A stretch of 64,000 nucleotides of DNA from Pseudomonas fluorescens. Its GTDB lineage: Bacteria; Pseudomonadota; Gammaproteobacteria; Pseudomonadales; Pseudomonadaceae. Location of the stretch: contig NZ_MSDF01000031.1 of the NCBI RefSeq assembly GCF_002022275.1, forward strand, positions 38,656 through 102,655, given 5' to 3'. The notes below the pieces were generated by a model. It was not told the DNA's origin, searched no databases, and was given only the letters and a program-made list of their open reading frames with translations. The position numbers and the translations under genes were made by a program. Shown here piece by piece: positions 18,677 through 26,996 of this stretch (position 1 is its first letter; each line of letters begins with the position of its first letter).

Positions 18677-19747
18677 TCAGCGTTGTTCACGCAACCGCTC
18701 TGCCGCGCTGCGCAACAACTGCTCGGTGCCGTCCCAGCCCAGGCAGCCATCGGTCACCGACACACCGTATTTCATCGATGCGCTCAGTGGCTGGCAGCCT
18801 TCGAACAAGTGGCTTTCAATCATCATGCCGATCAACGACGTATCGCCCTGCAGGCGCTGTTCCAGCACCTCGTTGAACACCGCCGGCTGACGCAGCGGGT
18901 CTTTGCCGCTGTTGGCATGGCTGCAATCGACCATGATTCGGGCCGCTACTTTGGACTTGGCCAGGTCCTGCTTCACCTGCGCCACGCTGTGCGCATCGTA
19001 GTTCGGCCCACGGTGACCGCCGCGCAGCACCAGGTGGGTGTCGGGGTTGCCCGGGGTCTGGATGATCGCCGGGTGGCCCTGGCTGTCGACACCGAAGTGG
19101 CGGTGCGGGTGGGACGCCGAGCGCATCGCGTCACAGGCAATCGCCACTCCGCCGTCGGTGCCGTTCTTGAAGCCCACGGGCATGCCCAGGCCGCTGGCCA
19201 TTTCGCGGTGAATCTGTGATTCGGTGGTGCGCGCACCAATCGCGACCCAACTGAGCAGGTCATCGAAGTAGCCGGCGGCCATGGGTTGCAGCAGTTCGGT
19301 GGCGACCGGCAGGCCCAGGCGCAGCATTTCGCGCATCAGTTGGCGCGACAGAGTGAGGCCCGCGGCCATGTCATCGCTGCCGTCCAGGTGCGGGTCGTAG
19401 GCCAGGCCTTTCCAGCCGATGGTGGTGCGTGGCTTTTCGACGTAGGCGCGGATCACCAGCAGCATCTGGTCGCTGACTTCATGCGCCAGTTTCTTCAGGT
19501 TACGTGCGTATTCCATGGCCGATTCGGGGTCATGGATCGAGCATGGGCCGACAATCACCAGCAAACGGGAGTCTTCACCGTTGAGGATGGCGCGCACGGC
19601 TTGGCGATGGGCGTGGACCTGTTCGTTGAGGAACGGGCTTAGCGGCAGCTGGTGCTTGAGCTCAAGGGAGCTGGGCAGGCGCTGGGTCAGGGCCTCATTG
19701 GCGCTGTTGAGGTTCGAAACGGGCAGAGCGGCGGTGGCGGAGTTCAT
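18677..19747 (-). CDS. 3-deoxy-7-phosphoheptulonate (DAHP) synthase, class I
   Basis: A 356-residue AroF/AroG/AroH-type enzyme that condenses PEP and erythrose-4-phosphate, the first step of the shikimate pathway. Visible motifs are LVIVGPCSIHDPESAMEYA, VIRAYVEKPRTTIGWKGL, VGFKNGTDGG, LRGGHRGPNYDA, IMVDCSHANSGKDP and SVTDGCLGWD. The ATG at 19747 has CAGGAAGCC upstream. A 600-bp leader holds two aromatic-rich short ORFs and a terminator, indicating transcription attenuation by aromatic tRNA charging. Whether it is the Phe-, Tyr- or Trp-sensitive isozyme cannot be read with confidence. Confidence 0.93.
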   Translation of the reverse strand: MNSATAALPVSNLNSANEALTQRLPSSLELKHQLPLSPFLNEQVHAHRQAVRAILNGEDSRLLVIVGPCSIHDPESAMEYARNLKKLAHEVSDQMLLVIRAYVEKPRTTIGWKGLAYDPHLDGSDDMAAGLTLSRQLMREMLRLGLPVATELLQPMAAGYFDDLLSWVAIGARTTESQIHREMASGLGMPVGFKNGTDGGVAIACDAMRSASHPHRHFGVDSQGHPAIIQTPGNPDTHLVLRGGHRGPNYDAHSVAQVKQDLAKSKVAARIMVDCSHANSGKDPLRQPAVFNEVLEQRLQGDTSLIGMMIESHLFEGCQPLSASMKYGVSVTDGCLGWDGTEQLLRSAAERLREQR

Positions 19748-19794
19748 ATTCAAGGCTTCCTGGACGAGCGGCGGGCTGTTCCCGCGCGCTCGGC

Positions 19795-19947
19795 CTACTG
19801 GGGTGTTCGACAATTGGCCGTATCGGCTACGTGTGTTGGCTTGCCACCAAGAGGTGACCGATCGGAGGCGGCAGGCTGTCCCGAACGGAGCTCTCTAAAT
19901 CGCCAGGCGGTGGAGGTGTCGTAACGGTAATAAGTGGCGTAGTTCAT
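19795..19947 (-). CDS. Second aromatic-rich leader ORF of the DAHP synthase gene (50 aa)
   Basis: A 50-codon frame with a good ribosome-binding site (AAAGGAATTACGCC before the ATG). It begins MNYATYYRYDTSTAWRF, with four Tyr, one Trp and one Phe in the first 17 codons. It lies between the attenuator terminator and the DAHP synthase start and ends 47 bp before that gene. It could be a second tRNA-sensing leader or a conserved small protein. Confidence 0.55.
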   Translation of the reverse strand: MNYATYYRYDTSTAWRFRELRSGQPAASDRSPLGGKPTHVADTANCRTPQ

Positions 19948-19989
19948 GGCGTAATTCCTTTAAGTGTTCTTGATCAAAATGTAGGGGTC

Positions 19990-20030
19990 TGAAAAAACAA
20001 AACCCCCGGTCGGGGAGCCGACCGGGGGTT
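19990..20030 (-). terminator. Attenuator terminator of the DAHP synthase leader
   Basis: A perfect 13-bp stem (20001-20013 with 20018-20030, arm AACCCCCGGTCGG), a 4-nt loop and, on the minus strand, the tract TTGTTTTTTC. It lies about 50 nt after the stop of leader peptide 1 and 240 nt before the structural gene, as in an amino-acid attenuator. Confidence 0.88.
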
Positions 20031-20044
20031 AGATTTCTCTGGTA

Positions 20045-20069
20045 GGCGACCCCTTGAGTAGTGGGCGCC
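20045..20069 (-). promoter_or_regulatory. Leader hairpin with alternative antiterminator pairing
   Basis: On the minus strand GGCGCCC pairs with GGGTCGCC (one bulged base) to form a 1:2 pause hairpin. The GGGGT of its 3' arm can instead pair with ACCCC (20025-20029) of the terminator stem, giving a 2:3 antiterminator. This is the mutually exclusive arrangement of classical attenuators. Confidence 0.6.
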
Positions 20070-20080
20070 GATTTCAGGTA

Positions 20081-20212
20081 TCAGGCGCGCCAGTGGCTAA
20101 ACCAATACCCAAAATAAAAGCATGCACGTGCGCTCGAACCGTTCACGCGGGTAGCCGACACCGAGCGCGGGGCGCTGGCAGCAGGGACCTGGGTGTGGGT
20201 GAGTTGCAACAT
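20081..20212 (-). CDS. Aromatic leader peptide of the DAHP synthase attenuator (43 aa)
   Basis: A 43-codon frame with TTGGAGACATACC before its ATG. Codons 31-41 read CFYFGYWFSHW: three Phe, two Tyr and two Trp in eleven codons, right before the pause hairpin and terminator. The stop at 20081 leaves 12 nt to the 1:2 hairpin. Stalling of the ribosome when aromatic tRNAs are uncharged would favour the antiterminator and expression of DAHP synthase. Confidence 0.8.
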   Translation of the reverse strand: MLQLTHTQVPAASAPRSVSATRVNGSSARACFYFGYWFSHWRA

Positions 20213-20353
20213 GGTATGTCTCCAAATGATGGGGGGAGCTTACTAGAGGCACGAGGGGGGATTCAATCAGTAATTTCTATCGTCTGGGACTAGTCATGTC
20301 TATTGGCCGAGATATGCTGATAACACATTGATGATGATTGCCTGGACGCGACC

Positions 20354-21103
20354 ATGACTGCTTTGACCCTTGCTGCTGCTCAATCGATTTCCACCGCCGG
20401 TGATGTACAGGCCAATATCGGGCGACATCTGGCCTTTATGCGTGCGGCGGCTGAGCACAGCGTGCAACTGCTGGTGTTTCCGGAATTATCGTTGACCGGG
20501 TACGAGCCGTCGTTGGCGGCCGACCTGGCCATTGCCCCACAAGACACAATGCTGGCGCCACTGAGGGAGATGGCCCGTGAGTTGCGGTTGACGGCGGTGG
20601 TGGGAATGCCGCTTCGGCTGACGCCCGAGTCAGGGGTGTCGATTGGCGCGCTGGTGCTGGGAGCAGACGGCTCGCTGGCGGTTTACACCAAGAAACATCT
20701 TCATCCCGGCGAAGAGGCAGCCTTTGTGGCGGGGCAGGGCGGTGCGGCACTTGAGTGGGGGGATGATCGGATTGCGCTGGCAGTCTGTGCAGACTTTTCC
20801 CACGCCAGCCATCCACGTCAGGCTGCGGAGGCGGGCGCGACGGTCTACGCCGCCGGTGTATTGATCAGTGAAGGTGGCTATGCGACGGACAGCGCGTTGC
20901 TCCAAGGCTATGCCGCCGAACATGGCCTGCTGGTGTTGATGGCGAACCATGGCGGGCCCTCGGGTGGCTGGGCCTGCGCGGGGCGAAGTGCAATCTGGGC
21001 AACGGATGGCAGCGTGCTCGCTGCGGCGCCGGGCGTGGGGGACGCGCTGGTGATTGCACGTCGCGAGAGCGGGCAATGGGCTGGCCACGTGGCGGCCGTC
21101 TGA
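20354..21103 (+). CDS. Carbon-nitrogen hydrolase (nitrilase superfamily)
   Basis: A 249-residue cytosolic amidohydrolase. The Glu-Lys-Cys triad can be placed: Glu in LVFPELSLTGYEPS, Lys in YTKKHLHPGEE and Cys in LAVCADFSHASHP. The family hydrolyses amides such as omega-amides, N-carbamoyl compounds or nitriles. The substrate is unknown. The GNAT gene starts one base after its stop, suggesting co-transcription. It is divergent from the DAHP synthase leader. Confidence 0.87.
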   Translation: MTALTLAAAQSISTAGDVQANIGRHLAFMRAAAEHSVQLLVFPELSLTGYEPSLAADLAIAPQDTMLAPLREMARELRLTAVVGMPLRLTPESGVSIGALVLGADGSLAVYTKKHLHPGEEAAFVAGQGGAALEWGDDRIALAVCADFSHASHPRQAAEAGATVYAAGVLISEGGYATDSALLQGYAAEHGLLVLMANHGGPSGGWACAGRSAIWATDGSVLAAAPGVGDALVIARRESGQWAGHVAAV

Positions 21104-21104
21104 A

Positions 21105-21545
21105 ATGGCGTTTAACCTGCGCGCGGCAACGGAAAACGACCGGTTGTTTGCGCGAGCGCTTACCCATGAAGCCATGAGCCGCTATTACCAGCAGTACGGT
21201 TTGTTGTGGTCCGACCATGGTTTTGACACCGCCTGGGCGGGCCGTGAGAACTGGTTGATCTGCAATGACGCCGCCGTGATGGGCTTTATCAGCCTGAGTG
21301 TTGACAGTCGGGCGCTCTACATCCGCGAATTGCACCTGCTGGAAACCTTCCGCAAGCAGGGCGCCGGAAGCTGGGTGATCGAGCAAATGGCGCTCAAGGC
21401 GCGGGCAAAGGGGCTGTTACGGCTGACGGTATTCAAGACCAATCCGGCACGAAGGCTGTACCAGCGGCAGGGTTTGAGCATCGTGGGGGAAGAAGATTGC
21501 TTCTGGCGCATGGAGCGCGACTGTCGGGCAGGCCCGGCGAGTTAG
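21105..21545 (+). CDS. GNAT-family N-acetyltransferase
   Basis: A 146-residue acetyltransferase. The acetyl-CoA-binding segment is IRELHLLETFRKQGAGSWVIEQM, followed by LTVFKTNPARRLYQRQGLSIVGEED, the usual GNAT motif A and B order. The ATG at 21105 directly follows the hydrolase stop (TGAAATG). The acceptor is unknown. Confidence 0.85.
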   Translation: MAFNLRAATENDRLFARALTHEAMSRYYQQYGLLWSDHGFDTAWAGRENWLICNDAAVMGFISLSVDSRALYIRELHLLETFRKQGAGSWVIEQMALKARAKGLLRLTVFKTNPARRLYQRQGLSIVGEEDCFWRMERDCRAGPAS

Positions 21546-21731
21546 AACCGCGAACCCCGGGCGTGTCTCGCAAAGCTGACCTTTTGCTCAGCATAATCTG
21601 CGGTCTGCCTGCCGGTGCAGGCTTAAAGTGCACGTAATCTCCATATATATGACGCTTGCAGCTAGGTCTGCGCCCCGGTTTTTTGCTAAGGTGTTCAGCA
21701 ACCTATAAGACCATTATCGCGAGGTGTCTGC

Positions 21732-22373
21732 TTGATTAGGGTGCTAGTAGTCGATGATCACGATCTCGTTCGTACAGGCATTACACGAATGCTGGCTGAC
21801 ATCGATGGCCTGCAAGTAGTCGGCCAGGCCGAATCAGGTGAGGAATCCCTGATCAAGGCGCGGGAGTTGAAGCCCGACGTGGTGTTGATGGACGTCAAGA
21901 TGCCCGGGATCGGCGGTCTTGGCGCCACGACCAAATTGTTGCGCAGCCATCCGGACATCAAGGTCGTGGTGGTGACCGTGTGCGAAGAAGACCCGTTTCC
22001 GACCCGCCTGCTTCAGGCAGGGGCTGCCGGTTACCTGACCAAAGGCGCAGGCCTGGCGGAAATGGTGCAAGCCATTCGCCTGGTGTTTGCCGGTCAACGC
22101 TACATCAGCCCGCAGATTGCCCAGCAGTTGGCCATCAAATCGTTCCAGCCCACCAGCGATTCGCCGTTCGACGCGCTGTCGGAGCGGGAAATCCAGATCG
22201 CCCTGATGATCGTCGGCTGCCAGAAGGTTCAGTCGATTTCCGACAAGCTGTGCCTGTCGCCCAAGACCGTGAACACCTACCGCTATCGCATTTTCGAGAA
22301 GCTCGCCATCAGCAGTGATGTTGAATTGACCCTGCTCGCGGTGCGCCACGGCATGGTGGACGCCAGCGCCTGA
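21732..22373 (+). CDS. gacA: Response regulator GacA
   Basis: A 213-residue NarL/FixJ-type regulator: receiver domain with the Asp in DVVLMDVKMPGIGG (Asp54) and a LuxR-type helix-turn-helix (LSEREIQIALMIVG through LCLSPKTVNTYRYRIFEKLAI). GacA, activated by GacS, drives transcription of the Rsm small RNAs that control secondary metabolism and biofilm genes. The start is TTG with GAGG upstream, as reported for gacA of P. fluorescens. The gene order gacA-uvrC-pgsA-tRNA-Gly is conserved in Pseudomonas. Confidence 0.97.
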   Translation: MIRVLVVDDHDLVRTGITRMLADIDGLQVVGQAESGEESLIKARELKPDVVLMDVKMPGIGGLGATTKLLRSHPDIKVVVVTVCEEDPFPTRLLQAGAAGYLTKGAGLAEMVQAIRLVFAGQRYISPQIAQQLAIKSFQPTSDSPFDALSEREIQIALMIVGCQKVQSISDKLCLSPKTVNTYRYRIFEKLAISSDVELTLLAVRHGMVDASA

Positions 22374-22374
22374 C

Positions 22375-24198
22375 ATGACCACACCGTTTGATCCAAGTGC
22401 CTTTCTCTCAACCTGCAGTGGCCGCCCCGGCGTGTACCGCATGTTCGACAGCGAGGCACGCCTGCTTTATGTCGGCAAAGCCAAGAACCTGAAGAGCCGC
22501 CTGGCGAGCTACTTTCGCAAGACCGGCCTGGCGCCTAAAACCGCTGCGCTGGTGGCGCGTATCGCTCAGGTCGAGACCACCATCACCGCCAATGAAACCG
22601 AGGCGCTGCTGCTTGAGCAGACGCTGATCAAGGAATGGCGGCCGCCTTACAACATCCTGCTGCGTGACGATAAATCCTACCCCTACGTGTATTTATCCGA
22701 CGGAAATTTCCCGCGTCTGAGCATTCACCGGGGTGCGAAGAAGGCCAAGGGCAAGTATTTCGGGCCTTATCCCAGTGCCGGCGCGATTCGCGAAAGCCTG
22801 AGCCTGCTGCAAAAGACCTTTTTTGTGCGTCAGTGCGAAGACAGCTTCTACAAGAACCGCACGCGGCCATGTCTGCAATACCAGATCAAGCGCTGCAAGG
22901 CGCCTTGCGTGGGCCTGGTTGAGCCGGCGGAATACGCCGAAGATGTGCGCCATTCGGTGATGTTCCTCGAAGGACGCAGCAATGCGCTCACCGATGAGCT
23001 CTCTGGCGCCATGGAACAGGCCGCAGGTACGCTGGATTTTGAGCGGGCCGCCGAACTGCGCGACCAAATCTCCCTGCTGCGCCGCGTTCAGGACCAGCAG
23101 AGCATGGAAGGCGGCACGGGCGACGTCGATGTGATCGCCGCGTTCGTCAACCCGGGCGGCGCCTGCGTGCACCTGATCAGCGTGCGCGGCGGGCGTGTAC
23201 TGGGCAGCAAGAATTTCTTCCCGCAGACCGGTATCGACGAGGAAGTCGCCGAAGTCATGGCCGCGTTCCTCGGTCAGTACTACGTCAGCAGCCCCGAGCG
23301 CGACTTGCCGTCGGAGTTGATCGTGAACGTTGTGCACGAAGACTTCCCGACACTGATCGAGGCGATTCATGAATTGCGCGGCCGCGAGCTGGACATCAGC
23401 CACCGCGTGCGCGGTACTCGCGCGCGCTGGCAGCAGTTGGCGGTGACCAACGCGGAACAGGCCCTGAGTGCGCGTCTGGCCAACCGGCAGCATGTCGCCG
23501 CGCGTTTCGACGCCCTGGCCGAAGTCCTAAACCTGGACGAACCGCCCCAGCGCCTGGAGTGTTACGACATCAGCCACTCCAGCGGTGAGGCCACGGTGGC
23601 GTCCTGCGTGGTGTTCGGGCCGGAAGGGCCGATCAAATCCGACTACCGGCGTTACAACATTGAAGGCGTGACGGCCGGCGATGACTACGCCGCCATGCAC
23701 CAGGCCCTCACGCGGCGCTTCAGCAAGTTGAAGGACGGCGAGGGCAAGTTGCCCGATATCCTCTTGGTGGACGGCGGCAAGGGCCAGCTCTCCATGGCCC
23801 GTGACGTACTCAACGAACTGGCCGTGCCGGACCTGATACTGCTCGGTGTGGCGAAGGGCGCCACGCGTAAAGCCGGTTTCGAGACGTTGTACTTGAATGA
23901 TGCCGCCCATGAGTTCACTTTGAAGGGCGACTCACCTGCGCTGCATTTGATTCAGCAGATCCGTGACGAAGCCCACCGTTTTGCCATCACCGGCCACCGT
24001 GCCCGTCGCGGCAAAACCCGGCGAACCTCAACCCTGGAAGGGGTGGCGGGAGTTGGCCCGACGCGACGTCGTGACTTGCTTAAACATTTTGGTGGCTTGC
24101 AGGAGCTGTCCCGTGCCAGCATTGACGAAATAGCCAAAGCCCCCGGTATCAGTAAAAAGCTCGCTGAGTTGATTTATGCAAATCTGCACAGCGAGTAG
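22375..24198 (+). CDS. uvrC: Excinuclease ABC subunit C
   Basis: A 607-residue nucleotide-excision-repair endonuclease. It has the N-terminal GIY-YIG domain (RPGVYRMFDSEARLLYVGKAKNLKSRL split by the motif), a Cys-rich segment (CLQYQIKRCKAPCVG), a UVR motif (DFERAAELRDQISLLRR), the RNase H-like second nuclease domain (ECYDISHSSG, LLVDGGKGQL) and C-terminal HhH repeats (LEGVAGVGPTRRRDLLKHFGG). It incises both sides of the lesion in the UvrB complex. It starts one base after gacA and is likely co-transcribed with it. Confidence 0.98.
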   Translation: MTTPFDPSAFLSTCSGRPGVYRMFDSEARLLYVGKAKNLKSRLASYFRKTGLAPKTAALVARIAQVETTITANETEALLLEQTLIKEWRPPYNILLRDDKSYPYVYLSDGNFPRLSIHRGAKKAKGKYFGPYPSAGAIRESLSLLQKTFFVRQCEDSFYKNRTRPCLQYQIKRCKAPCVGLVEPAEYAEDVRHSVMFLEGRSNALTDELSGAMEQAAGTLDFERAAELRDQISLLRRVQDQQSMEGGTGDVDVIAAFVNPGGACVHLISVRGGRVLGSKNFFPQTGIDEEVAEVMAAFLGQYYVSSPERDLPSELIVNVVHEDFPTLIEAIHELRGRELDISHRVRGTRARWQQLAVTNAEQALSARLANRQHVAARFDALAEVLNLDEPPQRLECYDISHSSGEATVASCVVFGPEGPIKSDYRRYNIEGVTAGDDYAAMHQALTRRFSKLKDGEGKLPDILLVDGGKGQLSMARDVLNELAVPDLILLGVAKGATRKAGFETLYLNDAAHEFTLKGDSPALHLIQQIRDEAHRFAITGHRARRGKTRRTSTLEGVAGVGPTRRRDLLKHFGGLQELSRASIDEIAKAPGISKKLAELIYANLHSE

Positions 24199-24230
24199 AA
24201 TGCCTTCTCACCTCGTAGCCAGTTGTGCCG

Positions 24231-24791
24231 ATGAATATCCCTAATCTGATCACCGTTCTACGCGTCCTGCTCATTCCGATTTTCATTTTGTTGTTCTATT
24301 TGCCCTACGAATGGAGCTATGCGGCCTCAAGTTCGGTGTTTGCCTTTGCGGCCGCGACCGACTGGCTTGACGGCTACCTGGCGCGTCGCCTGGAGCAAAG
24401 CACGCCGTTTGGCGCGTTCCTTGACCCGGTCGCCGACAAACTCATGGTGGCTGTGGCCCTGGTGCTGCTGGTGCAGGAACACGGCAACCTGTGGCTGACC
24501 CTGCCGGCGGCGGTGATCATTGGCCGTGAAATTGTCGTCTCGGCCCTGCGCGAGTGGATGGCTGAAATCGGCGCCCGCGCCCACGTTGCAGTGTCCAGCA
24601 TGGGCAAATGGAAAACCGCCGCGCAAATGCTTGCATTGGTGATCCTGCTGGCCAACCCGTCGGACTTCTCTTTTTGGGTCTTCACGGGCTACGCCCTGCT
24701 GCTGATCGCCGCCGGCCTGACCCTGTGGTCCATGCTTCAGTATTTGCGAGCAGCCTGGCCGCACTTGCGCACCACGGTTGAAAAGAAATAA
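24231..24791 (+). CDS. pgsA: CDP-diacylglycerol--glycerol-3-phosphate 3-phosphatidyltransferase
   Basis: A 186-residue inner-membrane enzyme of the CDP-alcohol phosphatidyltransferase family. The motif DWLDGYLARRLEQSTPFGAFLDPVADK matches D-G-x2-A-R-x8-G-x3-D-x3-D and is split by normal spacing. Several hydrophobic helices follow. It makes phosphatidylglycerophosphate for PG and cardiolipin synthesis. ATG 24231 is chosen over GTG 24225 because it gives the standard N-terminus MNIPNLITVLR. Confidence 0.97.
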   Translation: MNIPNLITVLRVLLIPIFILLFYLPYEWSYAASSSVFAFAAATDWLDGYLARRLEQSTPFGAFLDPVADKLMVAVALVLLVQEHGNLWLTLPAAVIIGREIVVSALREWMAEIGARAHVAVSSMGKWKTAAQMLALVILLANPSDFSFWVFTGYALLLIAAGLTLWSMLQYLRAAWPHLRTTVEKK

Positions 24792-24811
24792 AACTTTTTT
24801 GAATCAAGGGG

Positions 24812-24839
24812 TTGACGGGTTCTGATAATTCTATAGAAT
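24812..24839 (+). promoter_or_regulatory. Sigma70-type promoter of tRNA-Gly
   Basis: TTGACG (24812-24817) and TAGAAT (24834-24839) with a 16-bp spacer lie directly before the tRNA, with a likely start near 24846. Confidence 0.75.
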
Positions 24840-24854
24840 GCGCATCACCAAGAC

Positions 24855-24930
<76 letters not shown>

Positions 24931-24940
24931 AACACAAAGA

Positions 24941-24969
24941 AAAAGCCACTCTAACGAGTGGCTTTTTTT
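24941..24969 (+). terminator. Intrinsic terminator after tRNA-Gly
   Basis: Stem AAGCCACTC/GAGTGGCTT with a TAAC loop and a run of seven T. The same stem is reused at 40300 and 48169. Confidence 0.93.
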
Positions 24970-25022
24970 GCCTGCGAGTTGAGAAAAAGACGCTTTGGCC
25001 CCCTGCGTTTCAGGCTAACACT

Positions 25023-25874
25023 TCAGGGCCGCAGCGCCCGCAGAAGCTGCGTGCGGCTCGGGTCAACAGCCACCATCTCATCGATCAAATAGCGAGTCTC
25101 TGCGGGGCCGAATTCACCCACCGCCTTGACCGGTGCCGAGCGGCTAAAAGCCCATAGCACAAGCGTGCGCACCCAGACAGGCATCCGCGCAACCCACGCA
25201 ATATTTCTGGGTTTAAGTGGGTGCCCCAAGCTTTTCACCAAATCGAAACCTTCGACGAGCGCGGCGCTGAGCTGTCTCGCTTCGTTCCAGGTCAAATCGT
25301 AGGAGCGCTTCCACATCAGCAGCCCGGCCAAAAACAGTGGAACCACAAGCGCCACGTGGCTGCGCAGGAAAGCATCCATGTCGTCTTCGTGTTCACTTGG
25401 CAGGCCTGCGTCTTTAAAGAGCGTCACCAGGTCCGGCCTTGACAGTGTCGTGAGCATGCCGGGTCCGTCGACGCGGAAGCTCAATTGTTGGTCCACCAGG
25501 GTGGCGGTCATGTTTGGAAAGCCAAACGCAAAACGCTCGGTGCCTACCGCTGAGGCATAGCGGGCGGTGCCCCGAAACGTGTTGAACATGAACAGAATGG
25601 TCTTGGCCTGGCTCGATGATACCTCGGCCAGGATCGACGCCACCTGGTGTTCAGGGACGGTAACAATGGCAAGGTCGCAGGGTTCTGAGGGTGCAAGTGA
25701 GGCCAGTGCCGTGACGGGTGCTGATCGACCATCCAATGTGACGATTGCTGCCTTGTGAACCAGTGCATCGAGCCTCGCTCCCCGCGCTATGACGGACACC
25801 TCGTGGCCAGCTCTGGAGAGGCAGAAGGCCAACGTACTACCGATTCGCCCGGCACCGAACACAATAATTTTCAT
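25023..25874 (-). CDS. Ketopantoate reductase (ApbA/PanE) family oxidoreductase
   Basis: A 283-residue protein with an N-terminal Rossmann NADP site (MKIIVFGAGRIGSTLAFCLSRAG) and a C-terminal helical domain. The Lys/Asn/Glu catalytic set of true PanE is not clearly preserved: the C-domain has RSYDLTWNEARQLS in place of the canonical segment. It may therefore reduce another 2-oxo compound. It is divergent from the LysR gene 91 bp away, which probably regulates it. The ATG at 25874 follows an AGG-containing leader. Confidence 0.78.
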   Translation of the reverse strand: MKIIVFGAGRIGSTLAFCLSRAGHEVSVIARGARLDALVHKAAIVTLDGRSAPVTALASLAPSEPCDLAIVTVPEHQVASILAEVSSSQAKTILFMFNTFRGTARYASAVGTERFAFGFPNMTATLVDQQLSFRVDGPGMLTTLSRPDLVTLFKDAGLPSEHEDDMDAFLRSHVALVVPLFLAGLLMWKRSYDLTWNEARQLSAALVEGFDLVKSLGHPLKPRNIAWVARMPVWVRTLVLWAFSRSAPVKAVGEFGPAETRYLIDEMVAVDPSRTQLLRALRP

Positions 25875-25965
25875 AGACACTGCCTGAGGTGAGTTTGCAT
25901 CAGGCGAGTGTGAAGTTCAGGCGTGTTACCGTAAACGCACATTATCGGTAATCAGATATCCAAAT

Positions 25966-26844
25966 ATGGAAATACTCTCGTGGGACGATTTGCGCATTCT
26001 GCTCGCGGTGCATCGCGCGGGGAGCTTTCTTGGCGCGGGTAAAGTGCTCGGCCTTTCTACCTCGACTACTGCGCGACGGTTGGATGCGCTGGAAGCCAGT
26101 GTCGGCCACCGCCTGGTGCACCGAAGCCAATCGGGTACCGAATTGAACCCTCATGCGCTGGGTATGGTGCAGTTGGCACAAGCGCTTGAGCACGGCCTTG
26201 ATGCGCTACGGCGGGATCAAGCGCAGATGGCCGGAACGCTCAAAGTCAGCGTGCCTGATGGCATGGCGCCAATGCTGGCACGTTCGCTCATCGCGTTTGC
26301 GCAGGATCATCCAGGCATTGATATCGAGTTGTCGGGTGATAACCGGATGGTGGACGTTGCGGCGCGTGAAGCCGATATTGCGATTCGCATCGCCCGTTCC
26401 TCGTCCAGCGTATTGGTAGAGAAGCACCTGGCGAGTTTTCGTTTTGGCCTGTTCGCCTCGCAGGACTATGTACGACGGCATCTGCTTTCAAGGGCGTTGA
26501 AGGCTGGGGAGGCCTCGGCCCATCCGTTCGTGGGGCTGGACGAACGATGGAAGGCGTTACCGCATGAACAGTGGATGCGAGAGCTGGGCGCCACGCGCTT
26601 TCCATTCCGTTCGAGCTCGATGCAAGCCATTACCGAGGCGGTGTTACTGGGCGCCGGGATCGGCGCGTTTCTGGAACTGGACCCGCGCACCACTGGCCTT
26701 GTTCGGATTGAAACAACTATTCCCGGCCCGGTTCAGCCGTTTTACCTGGTGTTTCACCGGGACTTGCGTGCGCAACCGCATGTACGCGCAGCCGTTGCCG
26801 CAATAGAAAGGTACGTGCATTCGATTTCGGTGCGCAGGGACTAA
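25966..26844 (+). CDS. LysR-family transcriptional regulator
   Basis: A 292-residue regulator with an N-terminal winged helix-turn-helix (WDDLRILLAVHRAGSFLGAGKVLGLSTSTTARRLDALE; the usual VS is replaced by STSTTAR) and a substrate-binding domain starting near GTLKVSVPDGMAPML. It is divergent from the ketopantoate-reductase-like gene and probably controls it. The effector is unknown. Confidence 0.9.
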   Translation: MEILSWDDLRILLAVHRAGSFLGAGKVLGLSTSTTARRLDALEASVGHRLVHRSQSGTELNPHALGMVQLAQALEHGLDALRRDQAQMAGTLKVSVPDGMAPMLARSLIAFAQDHPGIDIELSGDNRMVDVAAREADIAIRIARSSSSVLVEKHLASFRFGLFASQDYVRRHLLSRALKAGEASAHPFVGLDERWKALPHEQWMRELGATRFPFRSSSMQAITEAVLLGAGIGAFLELDPRTTGLVRIETTIPGPVQPFYLVFHRDLRAQPHVRAAVAAIERYVHSISVRRD

Positions 26845-26996
26845 CCGTGCGAAGCCTTCGCAGGTATCCGGGGCAAAAAATCGGAGCCGCCTGACAAGGT
26901 CTGGAGTGACAGCGCCGTTAGCTGTTTCATCTGACGTCCATCGTTACAAGAGGCAGCAGAGGGACTGCGAACAAGTCCCACGGCCGTGTCCAGGGA

